Shown piece by piece: positions 35,494-44,563 of a stretch of 64,000 nucleotides of DNA. Location of the stretch: positions 1 to 64,000 of the forward strand of contig DASZHA010000009.1 of assembly GCA_035938265.1 (NCBI GenBank), in the 5' to 3' direction. The stretch's first letter is position 1, and each line of letters begins with the position of its first letter. The notes under the pieces are model-generated. The model ran no database searches and was not told the origin of the DNA. It was given only the letters and a program-made list of their open reading frames with translations. The DNA is from DASZHA01 sp035938265 (GTDB lineage: Bacteria; Chloroflexota; Dormibacteria; DASZGP01). A program made the translations under genes and the position numbers.

Positions 35494-36128
35494 CAGTGCA
35501 CTGCCTCCAGCAACTCGGCCTCGGCGCGGCGCGCGGCGGCGACGTAGGCCCGCACCCGCTCGGGGTCCTTGACCCCGGGACTGGACTCCAGCCGGCTGCT
35601 GGCGTCGACCCCCCACGGCCGGACCTGCCGGATCGCGTCGGCGACGTTGTCGGCGCTGAGGCCGCCGCTCACGATCAGGCGGTATCGCGGCGCGAGGTCC
35701 GCGGCCCACTCCCAGGGGAAGGTGCGCCCGGTGCCCCCGGGGACGCCGGGGTCGTGCGAGTCGACCAGCACGATCTGGGCTGGGGGCCAGTGAAGCGCCG
35801 CCGCGGCTGTCGAGGACGCCAGCCGCGCGCCCTTGATCACCGGCAGGTCCAACTCAGCGGCCTCCACCCACGTCTCCCCGCCGTGCAGCTGGACGGCGGT
35901 GAAGCCGGCCTCGGCAGCCACCTCGGCAACCTCGGCGGCGGGTCGATCGACGAAGACGCCCACCAGCTCGACGTGATTGGGCATGGCGCGGGTGATCTCA
36001 GCCGCCTGCGCGCTGGTCAGGCTGCGGGGAGTGTTGGGGGCCATGATAAAGCCGAGCATGTCGGCGCCCGCCTCGGCCGCCGCCAGGGCGGTGTCGATAG
36101 CGGTGTTGCCGCAGACCTTGATGCGCAC
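35493..36128 (-). CDS. trpF: Phosphoribosylanthranilate isomerase
   Basis: 211 residues. An (alpha/beta)8 barrel with the catalytic Cys in the N-terminal KVCGNT and Asp near the VDSHDPGVPGGTGRTFPW segment. It catalyses the Amadori step after TrpD. GLSADNVADAI and GVDASSRLESSPGVKDPERV are the phosphate-binding part. It lies between trpC and trpB, and ends in a one-base overlap with trpB. Confidence 0.96.
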   Translation of the reverse strand: MRIKVCGNTAIDTALAAAEAGADMLGFIMAPNTPRSLTSAQAAEITRAMPNHVELVGVFVDRPAAEVAEVAAEAGFTAVQLHGGETWVEAAELDLPVIKGARLASSTAAAALHWPPAQIVLVDSHDPGVPGGTGRTFPWEWAADLAPRYRLIVSGGLSADNVADAIRQVRPWGVDASSRLESSPGVKDPERVRAYVAAARRAEAELLEAVH

Positions 36129-36145
36129 CGGCCGCTCCCCCCTGC

Positions 36146-36946
36146 CTAGGCCGCCGCGCCGATGAGCTCGCGCACCTTGGCAACGCGGTCCTCAGCCCGC
36201 ATCAACGCCGTCCCCACGAGGACCGCCCGGGCCCCGGCGTCGGCCGCCGCGGTGACCTGCCCGCGGGTCTCGAAGCCGCTCTCGGCAACCATCGGCACCC
36301 CGGCGGGCAGCCGCGCTGCCACCCGCTGGAATATCGTCGCGTCGAGGGTGAAGTCCTCGAGGTTGCGGTGGTTGACCCCCAGCATGTCGGGCGCCGCCGC
36401 CACGGCGACGTCGACCTCGGCCTCGTCGTGGACCTCGAGCAGCACCTGCATGCCCAGCTCGTGGGCGCGGTCCACCAGGTCCACCATCTCAGCGGCGCTC
36501 AGGATCCGAGCGATGAGCAGGACGCAGTCCGCGCCATGGGCCCGCGCCTCCAGGACCTGGATGGGGTCGATGATGAAGTCCTTGAAGAGCAGGGGCAGCG
36601 TGGCCGCCGCCCAGGCCTGGGCCACGTGCGCCGGGGCGCCATCGAAGTGGGCATCGGCGAGCACCGAGATGGCGCTGGCGCCGCCCCTCTCGTATTCGCG
36701 GGCAATCAGTGCCACGTCGTAGTCCTCGGCGATCAGGCCCTTCACCGGTGAGCGCCGCTTGCACTCGGCGATCAGGGCCGGCCGGGGGCCCGCCAGCAGC
36801 GCCGCGGCGAAGTTCCTCGGCTCCCCCCGGGAGGCGGCCAGCGAATGCAGCATCTTGGGGTCCGGCGGGGTGACCTTCAAGTGAGCGCGTTTGTGCTCCA
36901 CGATCGTGTCCAGCACCGAGCCCGCACCCGACTCGCCGTCAGCCAT
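36146..36946 (-). CDS. trpC: Indole-3-glycerol phosphate synthase
   Basis: 266 residues. It closes the indole ring. ALIAECKRRSPVKG holds the first catalytic Lys-Arg region, LFKDFIIDPIQVLEARAHGAD the second lysine, and LGVNHRNLEDF and VAESGF the phosphate and catalytic parts. The start ATG at 36946 lies eight bases after the trpG stop. The anthranilate phosphoribosyltransferase gene (trpD), usual between trpG and trpC, is missing here. Confidence 0.96.
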   Translation of the reverse strand: MADGESGAGSVLDTIVEHKRAHLKVTPPDPKMLHSLAASRGEPRNFAAALLAGPRPALIAECKRRSPVKGLIAEDYDVALIAREYERGGASAISVLADAHFDGAPAHVAQAWAAATLPLLFKDFIIDPIQVLEARAHGADCVLLIARILSAAEMVDLVDRAHELGMQVLLEVHDEAEVDVAVAAAPDMLGVNHRNLEDFTLDATIFQRVAARLPAGVPMVAESGFETRGQVTAAADAGARAVLVGTALMRAEDRVAKVRELIGAAA

Positions 36947-36954
36947 CAGCCGGC

Positions 36955-37572
36955 TCAGGCCGGGACCGCGGCGCTGCTCTGGCAGAGGTCGAGGAAGTTG
37001 CGCAGGAGGTGGTGGCCGGCATCGGTCATGATCGACTCGGGGTGGAACTGGACCCCGGCGACGGGGTGCTCGCGGTGCTGCAGCCCCATGACCACCCGGC
37101 TGCCGTCGTCATCGGTCCAGGCGGTCACCTCGAGCGCCGCCGGCACCGAACCGGCCGCCACCACCAACGAGTGGTAACGCGTCGCGGTCAACGGGTTGGG
37201 CAGGCCGGTGAAGACGCCGCTGCTGTTGTGCTCGATGCTGGAAAGCTTGCCGTGCATCACCTTGGCGGCCCGCACGACCTCGGCGCCGTACGCCTCCCCG
37301 ATGCACTGGTGGCCGAGGCACACGCCCAGGATCGGGGTGGTGGGGCCCAGCTCGCGCACCAGGTCGGTGCTGATGCCGGCCTCGGCGGGGGTGCATGGCC
37401 CCGGCGATATCACGACCCCCAGTGGCGCCATGGCGACCACGTCCGCCAGGCTCAGGGCATCGTTGCGATAAACCACCGGTGACTCCCCCAGCTCGCCCAG
37501 GTACTGGACCAGGTTGTAGGTGAAGGAGTCGTAGTTGTCGATCACGAGGACACGGCGGCTCATCGGGCTCAC
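36955..37572 (-). CDS. trpG: Anthranilate synthase glutamine amidotransferase subunit
   Basis: 205 residues. Class I glutaminase: VLVIDNYDSFTYNLVQYL, oxyanion region ISPGPCTPAEAG, nucleophile Cys in GVCLGHQCIGEAYG, and the His-Glu pair in GVQFHPESI. GTG 37572 overlaps the trpE stop as GTGA; the ATG three codons on (37563) is also possible. It supplies ammonia to TrpE and may also serve a para-aminobenzoate synthase, as no separate pabA is in the window. Confidence 0.96.
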   Translation of the reverse strand: MSPMSRRVLVIDNYDSFTYNLVQYLGELGESPVVYRNDALSLADVVAMAPLGVVISPGPCTPAEAGISTDLVRELGPTTPILGVCLGHQCIGEAYGAEVVRAAKVMHGKLSSIEHNSSGVFTGLPNPLTATRYHSLVVAAGSVPAALEVTAWTDDDGSRVVMGLQHREHPVAGVQFHPESIMTDAGHHLLRNFLDLCQSSAAVPA

Positions 37573-39125
37573 GGCAACCGGGGCTGGTGGGCCTGGGCGA
37601 CCGCTCGGCGGAGGGCGGCCAGCTTGTTCTCGGTCTCGAGGAACTCCTCCTCGGGGGTGGAGTCGGCGACCACGCCGGCGGCGGCCTGCATGTAGGCGTA
37701 CTGGTCCTTGACCACGACCGTGCGGATGGCGATGGCGGTGTCGAGGTTGCCGCCGAAGCCGACATAGCCGACGGCGCCGGCGTACACCCCGCGGGCGTCA
37801 GGCTCCATCTCGGCGATGATCTCCATGGCCCTAATTTTAGGAGCGCCCGTCACCGTCCCCGCCGGGAAGCAGGCGCGCAGGGCGTCGAAGCTGGTGCAGC
37901 CCTCGGCCAGGGTCGCGGTAACGCGACTGACCAGGTGCATCACCGCGGAGTAGCGCTCGACGAACATCAGCTCCGGCACCTTGACGCTACCGGTGGCGGC
38001 GAAGCGGCCGACGTCGTTGCGCCCGAGGTCGACCAGCATCAGGTGCTCCGCCCGCTCCTTCTCGGACCCGATCAGCTCCTCCTCCATGGCCTGGTCGCGA
38101 GCCTCGTCACTGCCCCGCCGGCGGGTGCCGGCAATCGGCCGGTACTCCACCGCCCCGTCCTCGACGCGCACCAGGATCTCGGGCGACGTGCCCACGATGG
38201 CGGTGCCCCGCCGCCGCTCGCCGGCGTGGCCCGGCAGACGCAGGTAGTACATGTAGGGCGAGGGGTTGACGGTCCGAAGCACGCGGTAGAGGTAGAAGGG
38301 GTGCGCCGTCATCGGCACCTTCAGCCGCCGTGACACCTGGACCTGGAAGATGTCGCCGGCCAGGATGTACTCCTTGCAGCGCTCGACCTTGGCCATGAAC
38401 TCGTCACGGCCGATGTTCCACTCCCCGTCCGCGAGCTCCGCGCCCGCGTTCTCGCCGTCGTTCGACTGGGGGTAGTCCGGCCCGGGTGGCATGTCGCCAC
38501 TGTCGAGGCGCGCCGCCATCTCCTCCACCCTGCCCACCGCGGCGCTGTACGCGGCCTCGATGTCGGTGCCCGCCTCGACCCGGACATGGGAGATGATCGT
38601 CCGCCGGTGAAGCAGGTGGTCGAAGACCACCACGTTGTCGACCAGGAAGAAGACGCTCTCGGCGACGTCAACCGGGTCGGCACCGGGAGCGGGCAGCTGC
38701 TCGAAGTAGCGCGCCACCTCATACGCCAGGTAGCCCACCAGGCCACCGCGGAACCGCCCGGGCAGGTCGGCGGCGGGCGCCTGGCGCAGGCTCGAGATCA
38801 TGCCCTCGAGGTAGGCGATGGGATCGGTGAAGGCCTCAGTCTGGGTGCCGTCCTCGTCCTCCACCTGCGCGTCGCCGCCGCGCATCGTCACCGATGCCCG
38901 GGGAGGCCCGCTGATGAACGAGTACCGGCCCAGGCGCTCCCCGCCCTCGACCGACTCCAGCAGGAAGCCGGGCCCATCGCCGTTGAGCCGCCAGTAGGCC
39001 GCCACCGGGGTCTCGGTGTCCGCCAGGTCGTGGCGATAAACCGGGATCAGGTTGTAGTCGCCGGCGAGGGCGCGCACCTCCTCCAGCGAAGGCACGATCG
39101 CCGCCCGCTCGGCCGTCGGGCTCAT
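37569..39125 (-). CDS. trpE: Anthranilate synthase component I
   Basis: 518 residues from ATG 39125. A chorismate-using enzyme: NLIPVYRHDLADTETPVAAY at the N-terminus contains the region that binds feedback tryptophan, and the catalytic domain has PIAGTRRRG, HLMLVDLGRNDVGR, FPAGTVTGAPKIRAMEII and GAVGYVGFGGNLDTAIAIRT. The open frame before 39125 is not family sequence. It begins seven bases after the aminotransferase stop and overlaps trpG, so it is in the same transcript. Confidence 0.97.
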   Translation of the reverse strand: MSPTAERAAIVPSLEEVRALAGDYNLIPVYRHDLADTETPVAAYWRLNGDGPGFLLESVEGGERLGRYSFISGPPRASVTMRGGDAQVEDEDGTQTEAFTDPIAYLEGMISSLRQAPAADLPGRFRGGLVGYLAYEVARYFEQLPAPGADPVDVAESVFFLVDNVVVFDHLLHRRTIISHVRVEAGTDIEAAYSAAVGRVEEMAARLDSGDMPPGPDYPQSNDGENAGAELADGEWNIGRDEFMAKVERCKEYILAGDIFQVQVSRRLKVPMTAHPFYLYRVLRTVNPSPYMYYLRLPGHAGERRRGTAIVGTSPEILVRVEDGAVEYRPIAGTRRRGSDEARDQAMEEELIGSEKERAEHLMLVDLGRNDVGRFAATGSVKVPELMFVERYSAVMHLVSRVTATLAEGCTSFDALRACFPAGTVTGAPKIRAMEIIAEMEPDARGVYAGAVGYVGFGGNLDTAIAIRTVVVKDQYAYMQAAAGVVADSTPEEEFLETENKLAALRRAVAQAHQPRLP

Positions 39126-39132
39126 GGCAAGG

Positions 39133-40290
39133 TCACCGCTGACGACCGGCGACGTACTCCTTGATGCGCTCGACACCCTCCAACAGGTACGGGATGTCCT
39201 TGGCGTAGGAGAGGCGGAGGAAGCCCTTGCCCATGGCGCCAAATGCGGTACCAGCGAGGGTGGCCACCCCGGCCTCGCCCAGCAGGCCGTCGGCCAGCTC
39301 ACGCTCACCGAGGCCGGTGCCGGTTACGTTGGGAAAGACGTAGAAGGCGCCACCTGGACGGTGGCAGTGGATCCCGGGGACGCCGTTGAGGGCGTCGACG
39401 ACCGCGTCGCGCCGGGATCGGTATTCGTCCAGCATGCGGTTCACGGCGGCGTCCGACTCCGGCGCCTCCAGCGCGGTCATGGTGGCGACCTGGATGAACG
39501 CGGTGGCGCAGGAGCTGCTGTTGATCATCAGCGTCTCCATGGCGTGTATAAGCTCGGCCGGCGCCACCCCGATGCCCAGGCGCCAGCCGCACATCGCGTA
39601 GGCCTTGGAGAGGCCGTCCATGACCACCGTCCGCTCCAGCATCCCGGGGAGGGACGTGATCGAAGGCACCGGCCCGTCGTAGGCGATCTGGCTGTAGATC
39701 TCGTCCGACACCACCCAGAGGTCGCGCTCGACCGCCAGCTCGGCCACCGCCTTGAGGTCGTCTTCGTGGAGGATGCCGCCAGTCGGGTTCTGGGGGGAGT
39801 TCAGGATCACCATCCGGGTGCGCCCGGTGACCAGGGCGGCAAGCTCGTCGGCGTCGAAGCGGAAGTCACTCTCCTCGCGCAGCGGCAAACTGACGGGAAC
39901 GCCACCAAAGAAGCTGACCAGGGAGGAGTAGATGGGGTAGCCGGGGTCGGGCAGGATGACCTCGTCGCCCTCGTTGATCAGGGCCATGATCGCGAACATC
40001 AGGATGTTCTTGCTGCCCGGGGTCATGATCACCTGCTCGGCGGCGATCTCCTGGCCCATTCGGCGGCTGTAGTGCTCGGCGACCACCTTGCGCACCTCGG
40101 GGATGCCCCCCGAAGGCGTGTAGTGGGTGTATCCGTCCTCGATGGCGGCCTCGGCGGCGGCCACGATATGGGGTGGAGTGGCGAAATCGGGTTCGCCGAT
40201 CTCAAGATGCAGGATCGAGCGTCCCTCGGCTTCCAGACGGTTCGCCCGGGCCAGCACTTCGAAGGCCGATTCGGTACCAAGTTGTGCCAT
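39133..40290 (-). CDS. Class I/II pyridoxal-phosphate aminotransferase
   Basis: 385 residues from ATG 40290, preceded by GAGGTGG. Fold type I aminotransferase: HLEIGEPDF, TPGSKNIL, NSPQNPTGG, PLP lysine in DGLSKAYAMCGWRLG and the C-terminal Arg in FLRLSYA. The alanine/aspartate/aromatic group cannot be split from sequence alone. As the leading gene of the trp-aro operon it most likely makes tyrosine or phenylalanine from the keto acids formed with TyrA and AroH, or aspartate from oxaloacetate. Two upstream in-frame starts exist (40308 and 40371) without ribosome sites. Confidence 0.9.
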   Translation of the reverse strand: MAQLGTESAFEVLARANRLEAEGRSILHLEIGEPDFATPPHIVAAAEAAIEDGYTHYTPSGGIPEVRKVVAEHYSRRMGQEIAAEQVIMTPGSKNILMFAIMALINEGDEVILPDPGYPIYSSLVSFFGGVPVSLPLREESDFRFDADELAALVTGRTRMVILNSPQNPTGGILHEDDLKAVAELAVERDLWVVSDEIYSQIAYDGPVPSITSLPGMLERTVVMDGLSKAYAMCGWRLGIGVAPAELIHAMETLMINSSSCATAFIQVATMTALEAPESDAAVNRMLDEYRSRRDAVVDALNGVPGIHCHRPGGAFYVFPNVTGTGLGERELADGLLGEAGVATLAGTAFGAMGKGFLRLSYAKDIPYLLEGVERIKEYVAGRQR

Positions 40291-40313
40291 GCGAGCGGCC
40301 CACCTCATTGTCA

Positions 40314-40331
40314 GGCCGATTCTAATCGGCC
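40314..40331. promoter_or_regulatory. Perfect palindrome in the trp-aro / GGDEF intergenic region
   Basis: GGCCGATTCTAATCGGCC: 8-base arms with a 2-base centre. It contains TAGAAT on the minus strand, a good -10 for the aminotransferase-trp operon. A further half-site, GGCCGATT, lies 50 bases away at 40264-40271, inside the aminotransferase coding start. The position between divergent genes suggests an operator, but no regulator can be named. Confidence 0.5.
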
Positions 40332-40349
40332 AATATGGGCGGAGTTCCA

Positions 40350-42596
40350 ATGGGCAAACTCGGCAGAACACGATTGGTCGAGCGGCTCTGGTCAGCGAGA
40401 ACCTCGACCAAAGTGCTGCTCTTCTTCATATTCGCCAGCCTCATACCCCTGTATGGGCTCGTGGCGCTGACGGACCGCGCCAACTCCTCCATCTTGCGTG
40501 CCCAGCAGCTGGAGAACCTGACAAATCGCTCGGTCTCCCTCTCGGCCCAGATCGACGACCAGCTGGGCACCTGGAGCGCCAACTCCAAGCAGCTGGCCCA
40601 GGACCCGCAGACGGTCCGCTTCCTGGGCCACGACCCCGCGGCTTCCCCGGACGACATGGTCAACGCCCTCCGCCGTGCCCAGGGGTCCGACCCCAGCTTC
40701 AAAGCCACCTTCCTGCTCGATCCCGGTGGGGCGGTGGTGGCCAGCTCCGACCCGGCGTTCGATGGAAGCCGCGAGCTGGCCGGGACGCAGATGTTCGAGC
40801 AGCCCAAGGCCGGCAACCAGTACATCTCCGACCTCACCATCGGCAAGGCGGCACCAGTGCCCGGCATCTACTTCACGTCGCCCGTCCGGGACGCCGTGGG
40901 CACCGTGGTCGGGGTCGCCGGGCTGCGCGCAGCCCCGGACAAGCTCTTCGGCTTCTTCCGCACCGACCTCCTCGGCCAGCAGCGCTACGCCATGCTGATG
41001 GACCAGTACGGCATCATCATCGGCACCTCGGGGACCCAGCAGGCCCTGTACCACGCCCTGGCGCCGCTCAACGACACCCAGCAGCAGGTGCTGCGCCAGA
41101 ACCAGAGCTTTGGCAACGCCCCGGTGTCCGACCTGGGCATGACCGACCTCGCCGACCGCCTCCAGGGGCAAAAGAGCGCGGGCAGCACGACCGGTTTCTT
41201 CAAGCCCACCAACCAGCAGACGGTGTTCGGGTTCGCACCGCTGTCGACGGAGCCCTGGCAGATCGTGGTGGCCCAGCCGGAGGCGGCCTTCCTGGCGCCG
41301 ATTGACCAGTCGCGCAACAACACCATCGGCTTCACCACCGTCGCCGCGGCGATCATCATCGCCGTCATCTACGTGGTGGCGCGGGCATTCGAGCGGACCG
41401 AGCGGCAGTCGCTCACCGACGCCCTGACGGGGCTCCCCAACCGCCGCTACTTCCACGACATCCTCGACCGGGAGCTGATCCGGAGCCAGCGCAACAGCCG
41501 CCCGCTGAGCCTGATCAACGTGGACCTCGACCACTTCAAAGCGGTCAACGACGAATACGGCCACAGCAAGGGCGACGAGATCCTGCGTGCCTTCGCCAAG
41601 GTGCTCAAGGAGCAGGTGCGCTCCATAGATCTCCCCGTCCGCTATGGCGGCGAGGAATTCCTAGTGCTCCTCCCCGACACCGACAAGGAGGGGGCGGTGA
41701 TGGTGGCGGAGAAGATACGCCGCGCCGCCGACCGCCTCTCCATCCCCCGGCTGGGCAGCATGCCCGGGCGCAAGGTCACGGTCTCGGCCGGGATCGCCAC
41801 CCACCCCAACGACTCACTGGCCGGCGAGGAGCTGGTTCGCTGCTCCGACCAGGCGATGTACCTGGCCAAGAACCTGGGGCGAAACCAGGTCATCGGCTAC
41901 GGCATGGAGTCCAGCATCAACGTGCTTGCCCGCAACCCCGAGAAGGTCCACCTCCTGGTCCAGAACGCCAACAAGGCCACCATCGAGGCCCTGGCGGCGG
42001 CCATCGACGCCCGCGATACCTACACCCACGGCCACTCGCACCGCGTCGCCGACTATGCCCGCATCATCGCCACCGAGCTGGAGGAGGTCGAGGAGATCGA
42101 CATGGAGAACCTCCACCTCGGTGCCCTGCTCCATGACGTCGGCAAGATCGGCATCTCCGACCAGCTGCTGCGCAAGCCCAGCAAGCTGACGCCCCAGGAG
42201 TTCGAGGTCGTCAAGAGCCACGTCCAGATCGGCTATGAGATGGTGCAGGGGGTCGAGTTCCTGCGCAACATCGGGCCGATCATCCTCCACCACCACGAGA
42301 ACTTCGGCGGGGGCGGCTATCCCAACGGCATGCAGGGCAAGGCCATCCCGGTGGAGTCGCGGATCATCATGGTCAGCGACGCCTTCGACGCCATGACCAG
42401 CACCCGCACCTACCGCAAGGCCGGTCCAGTGGAGCACGCCCTCGAGGAGCTGACCAAGCACGAGGGTCGGCAGTTCGACCCCGACGTGGTCGAATCCCTC
42501 AAGCGAGCCGTGCGTAAGGGCAAGCTCAAGCTCCTCAGCCAGCCCCCCGCCACCGCGGCCCAGATGGAGATGAGGGCCGCCGAGGGGGGCGCCTAG
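40350..42596 (+). CDS. Membrane GGDEF and HD-GYP bifunctional c-di-GMP protein
   Basis: 748 residues from ATG 40350 (GGAG five bases upstream; the ATG at 40335 has none). A membrane helix at about 17-38, an extracellular Cache-like sensor, a second helix at about 323-346, a GGDEF domain with GGEEF at 433-437, and a C-terminal HD-GYP domain. An RSID inhibitory (I) site sits five residues before GGEEF. The HD pair is in LLHDVGKIG; the GYP segment reads HHHENFGGGGYPNG, with Gly where Asp/Asn is usual. So it can probably make c-di-GMP, is inhibited by it, and may degrade it. It diverges from the aromatic operon. Confidence 0.93.
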   Translation: MGKLGRTRLVERLWSARTSTKVLLFFIFASLIPLYGLVALTDRANSSILRAQQLENLTNRSVSLSAQIDDQLGTWSANSKQLAQDPQTVRFLGHDPAASPDDMVNALRRAQGSDPSFKATFLLDPGGAVVASSDPAFDGSRELAGTQMFEQPKAGNQYISDLTIGKAAPVPGIYFTSPVRDAVGTVVGVAGLRAAPDKLFGFFRTDLLGQQRYAMLMDQYGIIIGTSGTQQALYHALAPLNDTQQQVLRQNQSFGNAPVSDLGMTDLADRLQGQKSAGSTTGFFKPTNQQTVFGFAPLSTEPWQIVVAQPEAAFLAPIDQSRNNTIGFTTVAAAIIIAVIYVVARAFERTERQSLTDALTGLPNRRYFHDILDRELIRSQRNSRPLSLINVDLDHFKAVNDEYGHSKGDEILRAFAKVLKEQVRSIDLPVRYGGEEFLVLLPDTDKEGAVMVAEKIRRAADRLSIPRLGSMPGRKVTVSAGIATHPNDSLAGEELVRCSDQAMYLAKNLGRNQVIGYGMESSINVLARNPEKVHLLVQNANKATIEALAAAIDARDTYTHGHSHRVADYARIIATELEEVEEIDMENLHLGALLHDVGKIGISDQLLRKPSKLTPQEFEVVKSHVQIGYEMVQGVEFLRNIGPIILHHHENFGGGGYPNGMQGKAIPVESRIIMVSDAFDAMTSTRTYRKAGPVEHALEELTKHEGRQFDPDVVESLKRAVRKGKLKLLSQPPATAAQMEMRAAEGGA

Positions 42597-42652
42597 GCAG
42601 CAGGCGGCGGGGTGAGGCGCGGCGATTGCCTATCGTTGGTTAGGCTGCTGGC

Positions 42653-42658
42653 TATTCT
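42653..42658 (+). promoter_or_regulatory. -10 element of korAB (leaderless type)
   Basis: TATTCT, then six bases, then ATG 42665. No ribosome site precedes the ATG. Confidence 0.55.
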
Positions 42659-42664
42659 TACTTG

Positions 42665-44563
42665 ATGGCTCTAGCTGAGGCGACCGAGAAGGCCGCCGCC
42701 AAACACGACCCGGTAACCAACGACTTCACCTTCCAGGCGGCCACCATCAACGGCTCCGGGAGCCAGACCTCCAACCTGATCCTCACCCGAGCTCTCTTCT
42801 CGATGGGCATCCCGGTGGCCCCCAAGAACGTCTTCCCCTCCAACATCGAGGGGCTGCCGACGTGGTTCAACATCCGGGTTTCGCCGCAGGGATACCAGTG
42901 CGTCAAGGGCGATGTCGACGTGCTCGTCGCGCTCAACCCCACCACCTGGCAGCGCGACATCCACGGCGCCAACGCCAATGCCGCCGTCATCCATGAGGAG
43001 AGCTACCCGGTCACCGGAAACATGCAGCGTGACGACGTCTTCTACTACGCGGTCCCCTTCCACCGGCTGGGCCAGGAGAACATCGACAACCCCGACCTGC
43101 GCAAGTACCTGACCAACATGATCTATGTGGGCGCCGTCGCCTGGGCCCTGGACATCCCCATGGACGTGATCGAGGCGGCCACCGTCGGCCAGTTCAAGAC
43201 CAAGCCCAAGGCCGTGCCCCTGAACATGAAGTCGATCCAGGTTGGCTTCGACTACTGCAAGGAGCACCACACCAAGCAGGACCCGTACCGGGTTGCGCCG
43301 ATGAAGGGCAAGACGGAGGGCAAGATCCTGATCGAGGGCAACGACGCCCTCGCCCTCGGGGCCGTCATGGGCGGCTGCACGGTGGGCGCGTGGTACCCGA
43401 TCACGCCGAGCTCGAGCGTCTTCGACTACATGGAGCAGCACGCCAAGCGGTTCCGCACCGACGCCGAGACGGGCGAGCGCAACATCGCGATCGTCCAGGC
43501 CGAGGACGAGCTGGCGGCCGCCGGTATCACCATCGGCGCCGGCTGGGCGGGGGCGCGGGCGATGACCGCGACGTCCGGCCCAGGGCTCTCGCTGATGGCG
43601 GAGTTCGCCGGGCTCGCCTACTACGCCGAGGTGCCGGCGGTGATCGCCGACATCCAGCGCATCGGACCCTCGACCGGGCTGCCGACGCGGACGTCGCAGG
43701 GTGACATTCAGTTCGCCCACCTGCTCTCCCACGGCGACACCAAGCACGTGCTCCTCATCCCCGCCACCGCCGAGGAGTGCTATGAGTTTGGCCAACTGGC
43801 CTTCGACCTCGCCGACCGGCTGCAGACCGTGATCTTCGTCATGAGCGACCTGGACCTGGGCATGAACCTCTGGATGTCGCCCCCGTTCAAGTACCCCGAG
43901 CGCAAGTTCGACCGGGGCAAGGTGCTCTCCGCCAAGGACCTCGACCGGGTGCAGGAGTGGGGCCGCTACCGCGATGTCGACGACGATGGCATCGGCTGGC
44001 GCACCCTGCCCGGCACCAACCATCCCCGCGCCGGATATTTCACCCGCGGCTCGGGCCACGACGAGAACGCCCTCTACACCGAGCTACCCGAGGTCTACGA
44101 GCGGGTGATGGACCGCCTCAAGAAGAAGTACCGCACCGCCCGTCGCTACATGCCGCCGGCGATCATCGAAGGCACCGGCAATAAGGTCGGCATCATCGCC
44201 TACGGCACCAGCCACCACGCCATGGTCGAGGCCCGCGACCAGCTCTCCGAGCAGGGCCTCGAGACCGACTACTGCCGGGTACGTTCAATCCCGTTCCCGC
44301 AGGACGTGCTCCGCTTCATCGCCCGCCACGAGCGCGTATACGTCGTCGACCAGAACCGCGACGGCCAGATGTACGACCTCCTGCGGCTGACGATGAACGC
44401 GGCCCAGGACACGCTCCTGTCCGTCCGGCATTACGACGGCACCCCGATCCCGGCGCGCGCCATCGTCGAGCCCATCCTGATCGACCAGGGCCTGGCCTCG
44501 GTCCACGACTTCGAGCGACCCAAGGAGGTCTATGCCCTCCCGGTTGAGGGAGCCAACACATGA
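42665..44563 (+). CDS. korA: 2-oxoacid:ferredoxin oxidoreductase, fused gamma-alpha subunit
   Basis: 632 residues from ATG 42665, six bases after TATTCT. The N-terminal 190 residues are a gamma-type domain; the alpha part follows, with the YPITPSS motif near residue 244 and AEDELAAAGITIGAGWAG. With KorB it oxidises a 2-oxo acid, most likely 2-oxoglutarate, to the acyl-CoA and reduces ferredoxin, so it can replace the dehydrogenase complex of the TCA cycle. The substrate choice rests on family context only. The fused form is common in actinobacteria and archaea. Confidence 0.93.
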   Translation: MALAEATEKAAAKHDPVTNDFTFQAATINGSGSQTSNLILTRALFSMGIPVAPKNVFPSNIEGLPTWFNIRVSPQGYQCVKGDVDVLVALNPTTWQRDIHGANANAAVIHEESYPVTGNMQRDDVFYYAVPFHRLGQENIDNPDLRKYLTNMIYVGAVAWALDIPMDVIEAATVGQFKTKPKAVPLNMKSIQVGFDYCKEHHTKQDPYRVAPMKGKTEGKILIEGNDALALGAVMGGCTVGAWYPITPSSSVFDYMEQHAKRFRTDAETGERNIAIVQAEDELAAAGITIGAGWAGARAMTATSGPGLSLMAEFAGLAYYAEVPAVIADIQRIGPSTGLPTRTSQGDIQFAHLLSHGDTKHVLLIPATAEECYEFGQLAFDLADRLQTVIFVMSDLDLGMNLWMSPPFKYPERKFDRGKVLSAKDLDRVQEWGRYRDVDDDGIGWRTLPGTNHPRAGYFTRGSGHDENALYTELPEVYERVMDRLKKKYRTARRYMPPAIIEGTGNKVGIIAYGTSHHAMVEARDQLSEQGLETDYCRVRSIPFPQDVLRFIARHERVYVVDQNRDGQMYDLLRLTMNAAQDTLLSVRHYDGTPIPARAIVEPILIDQGLASVHDFERPKEVYALPVEGANT

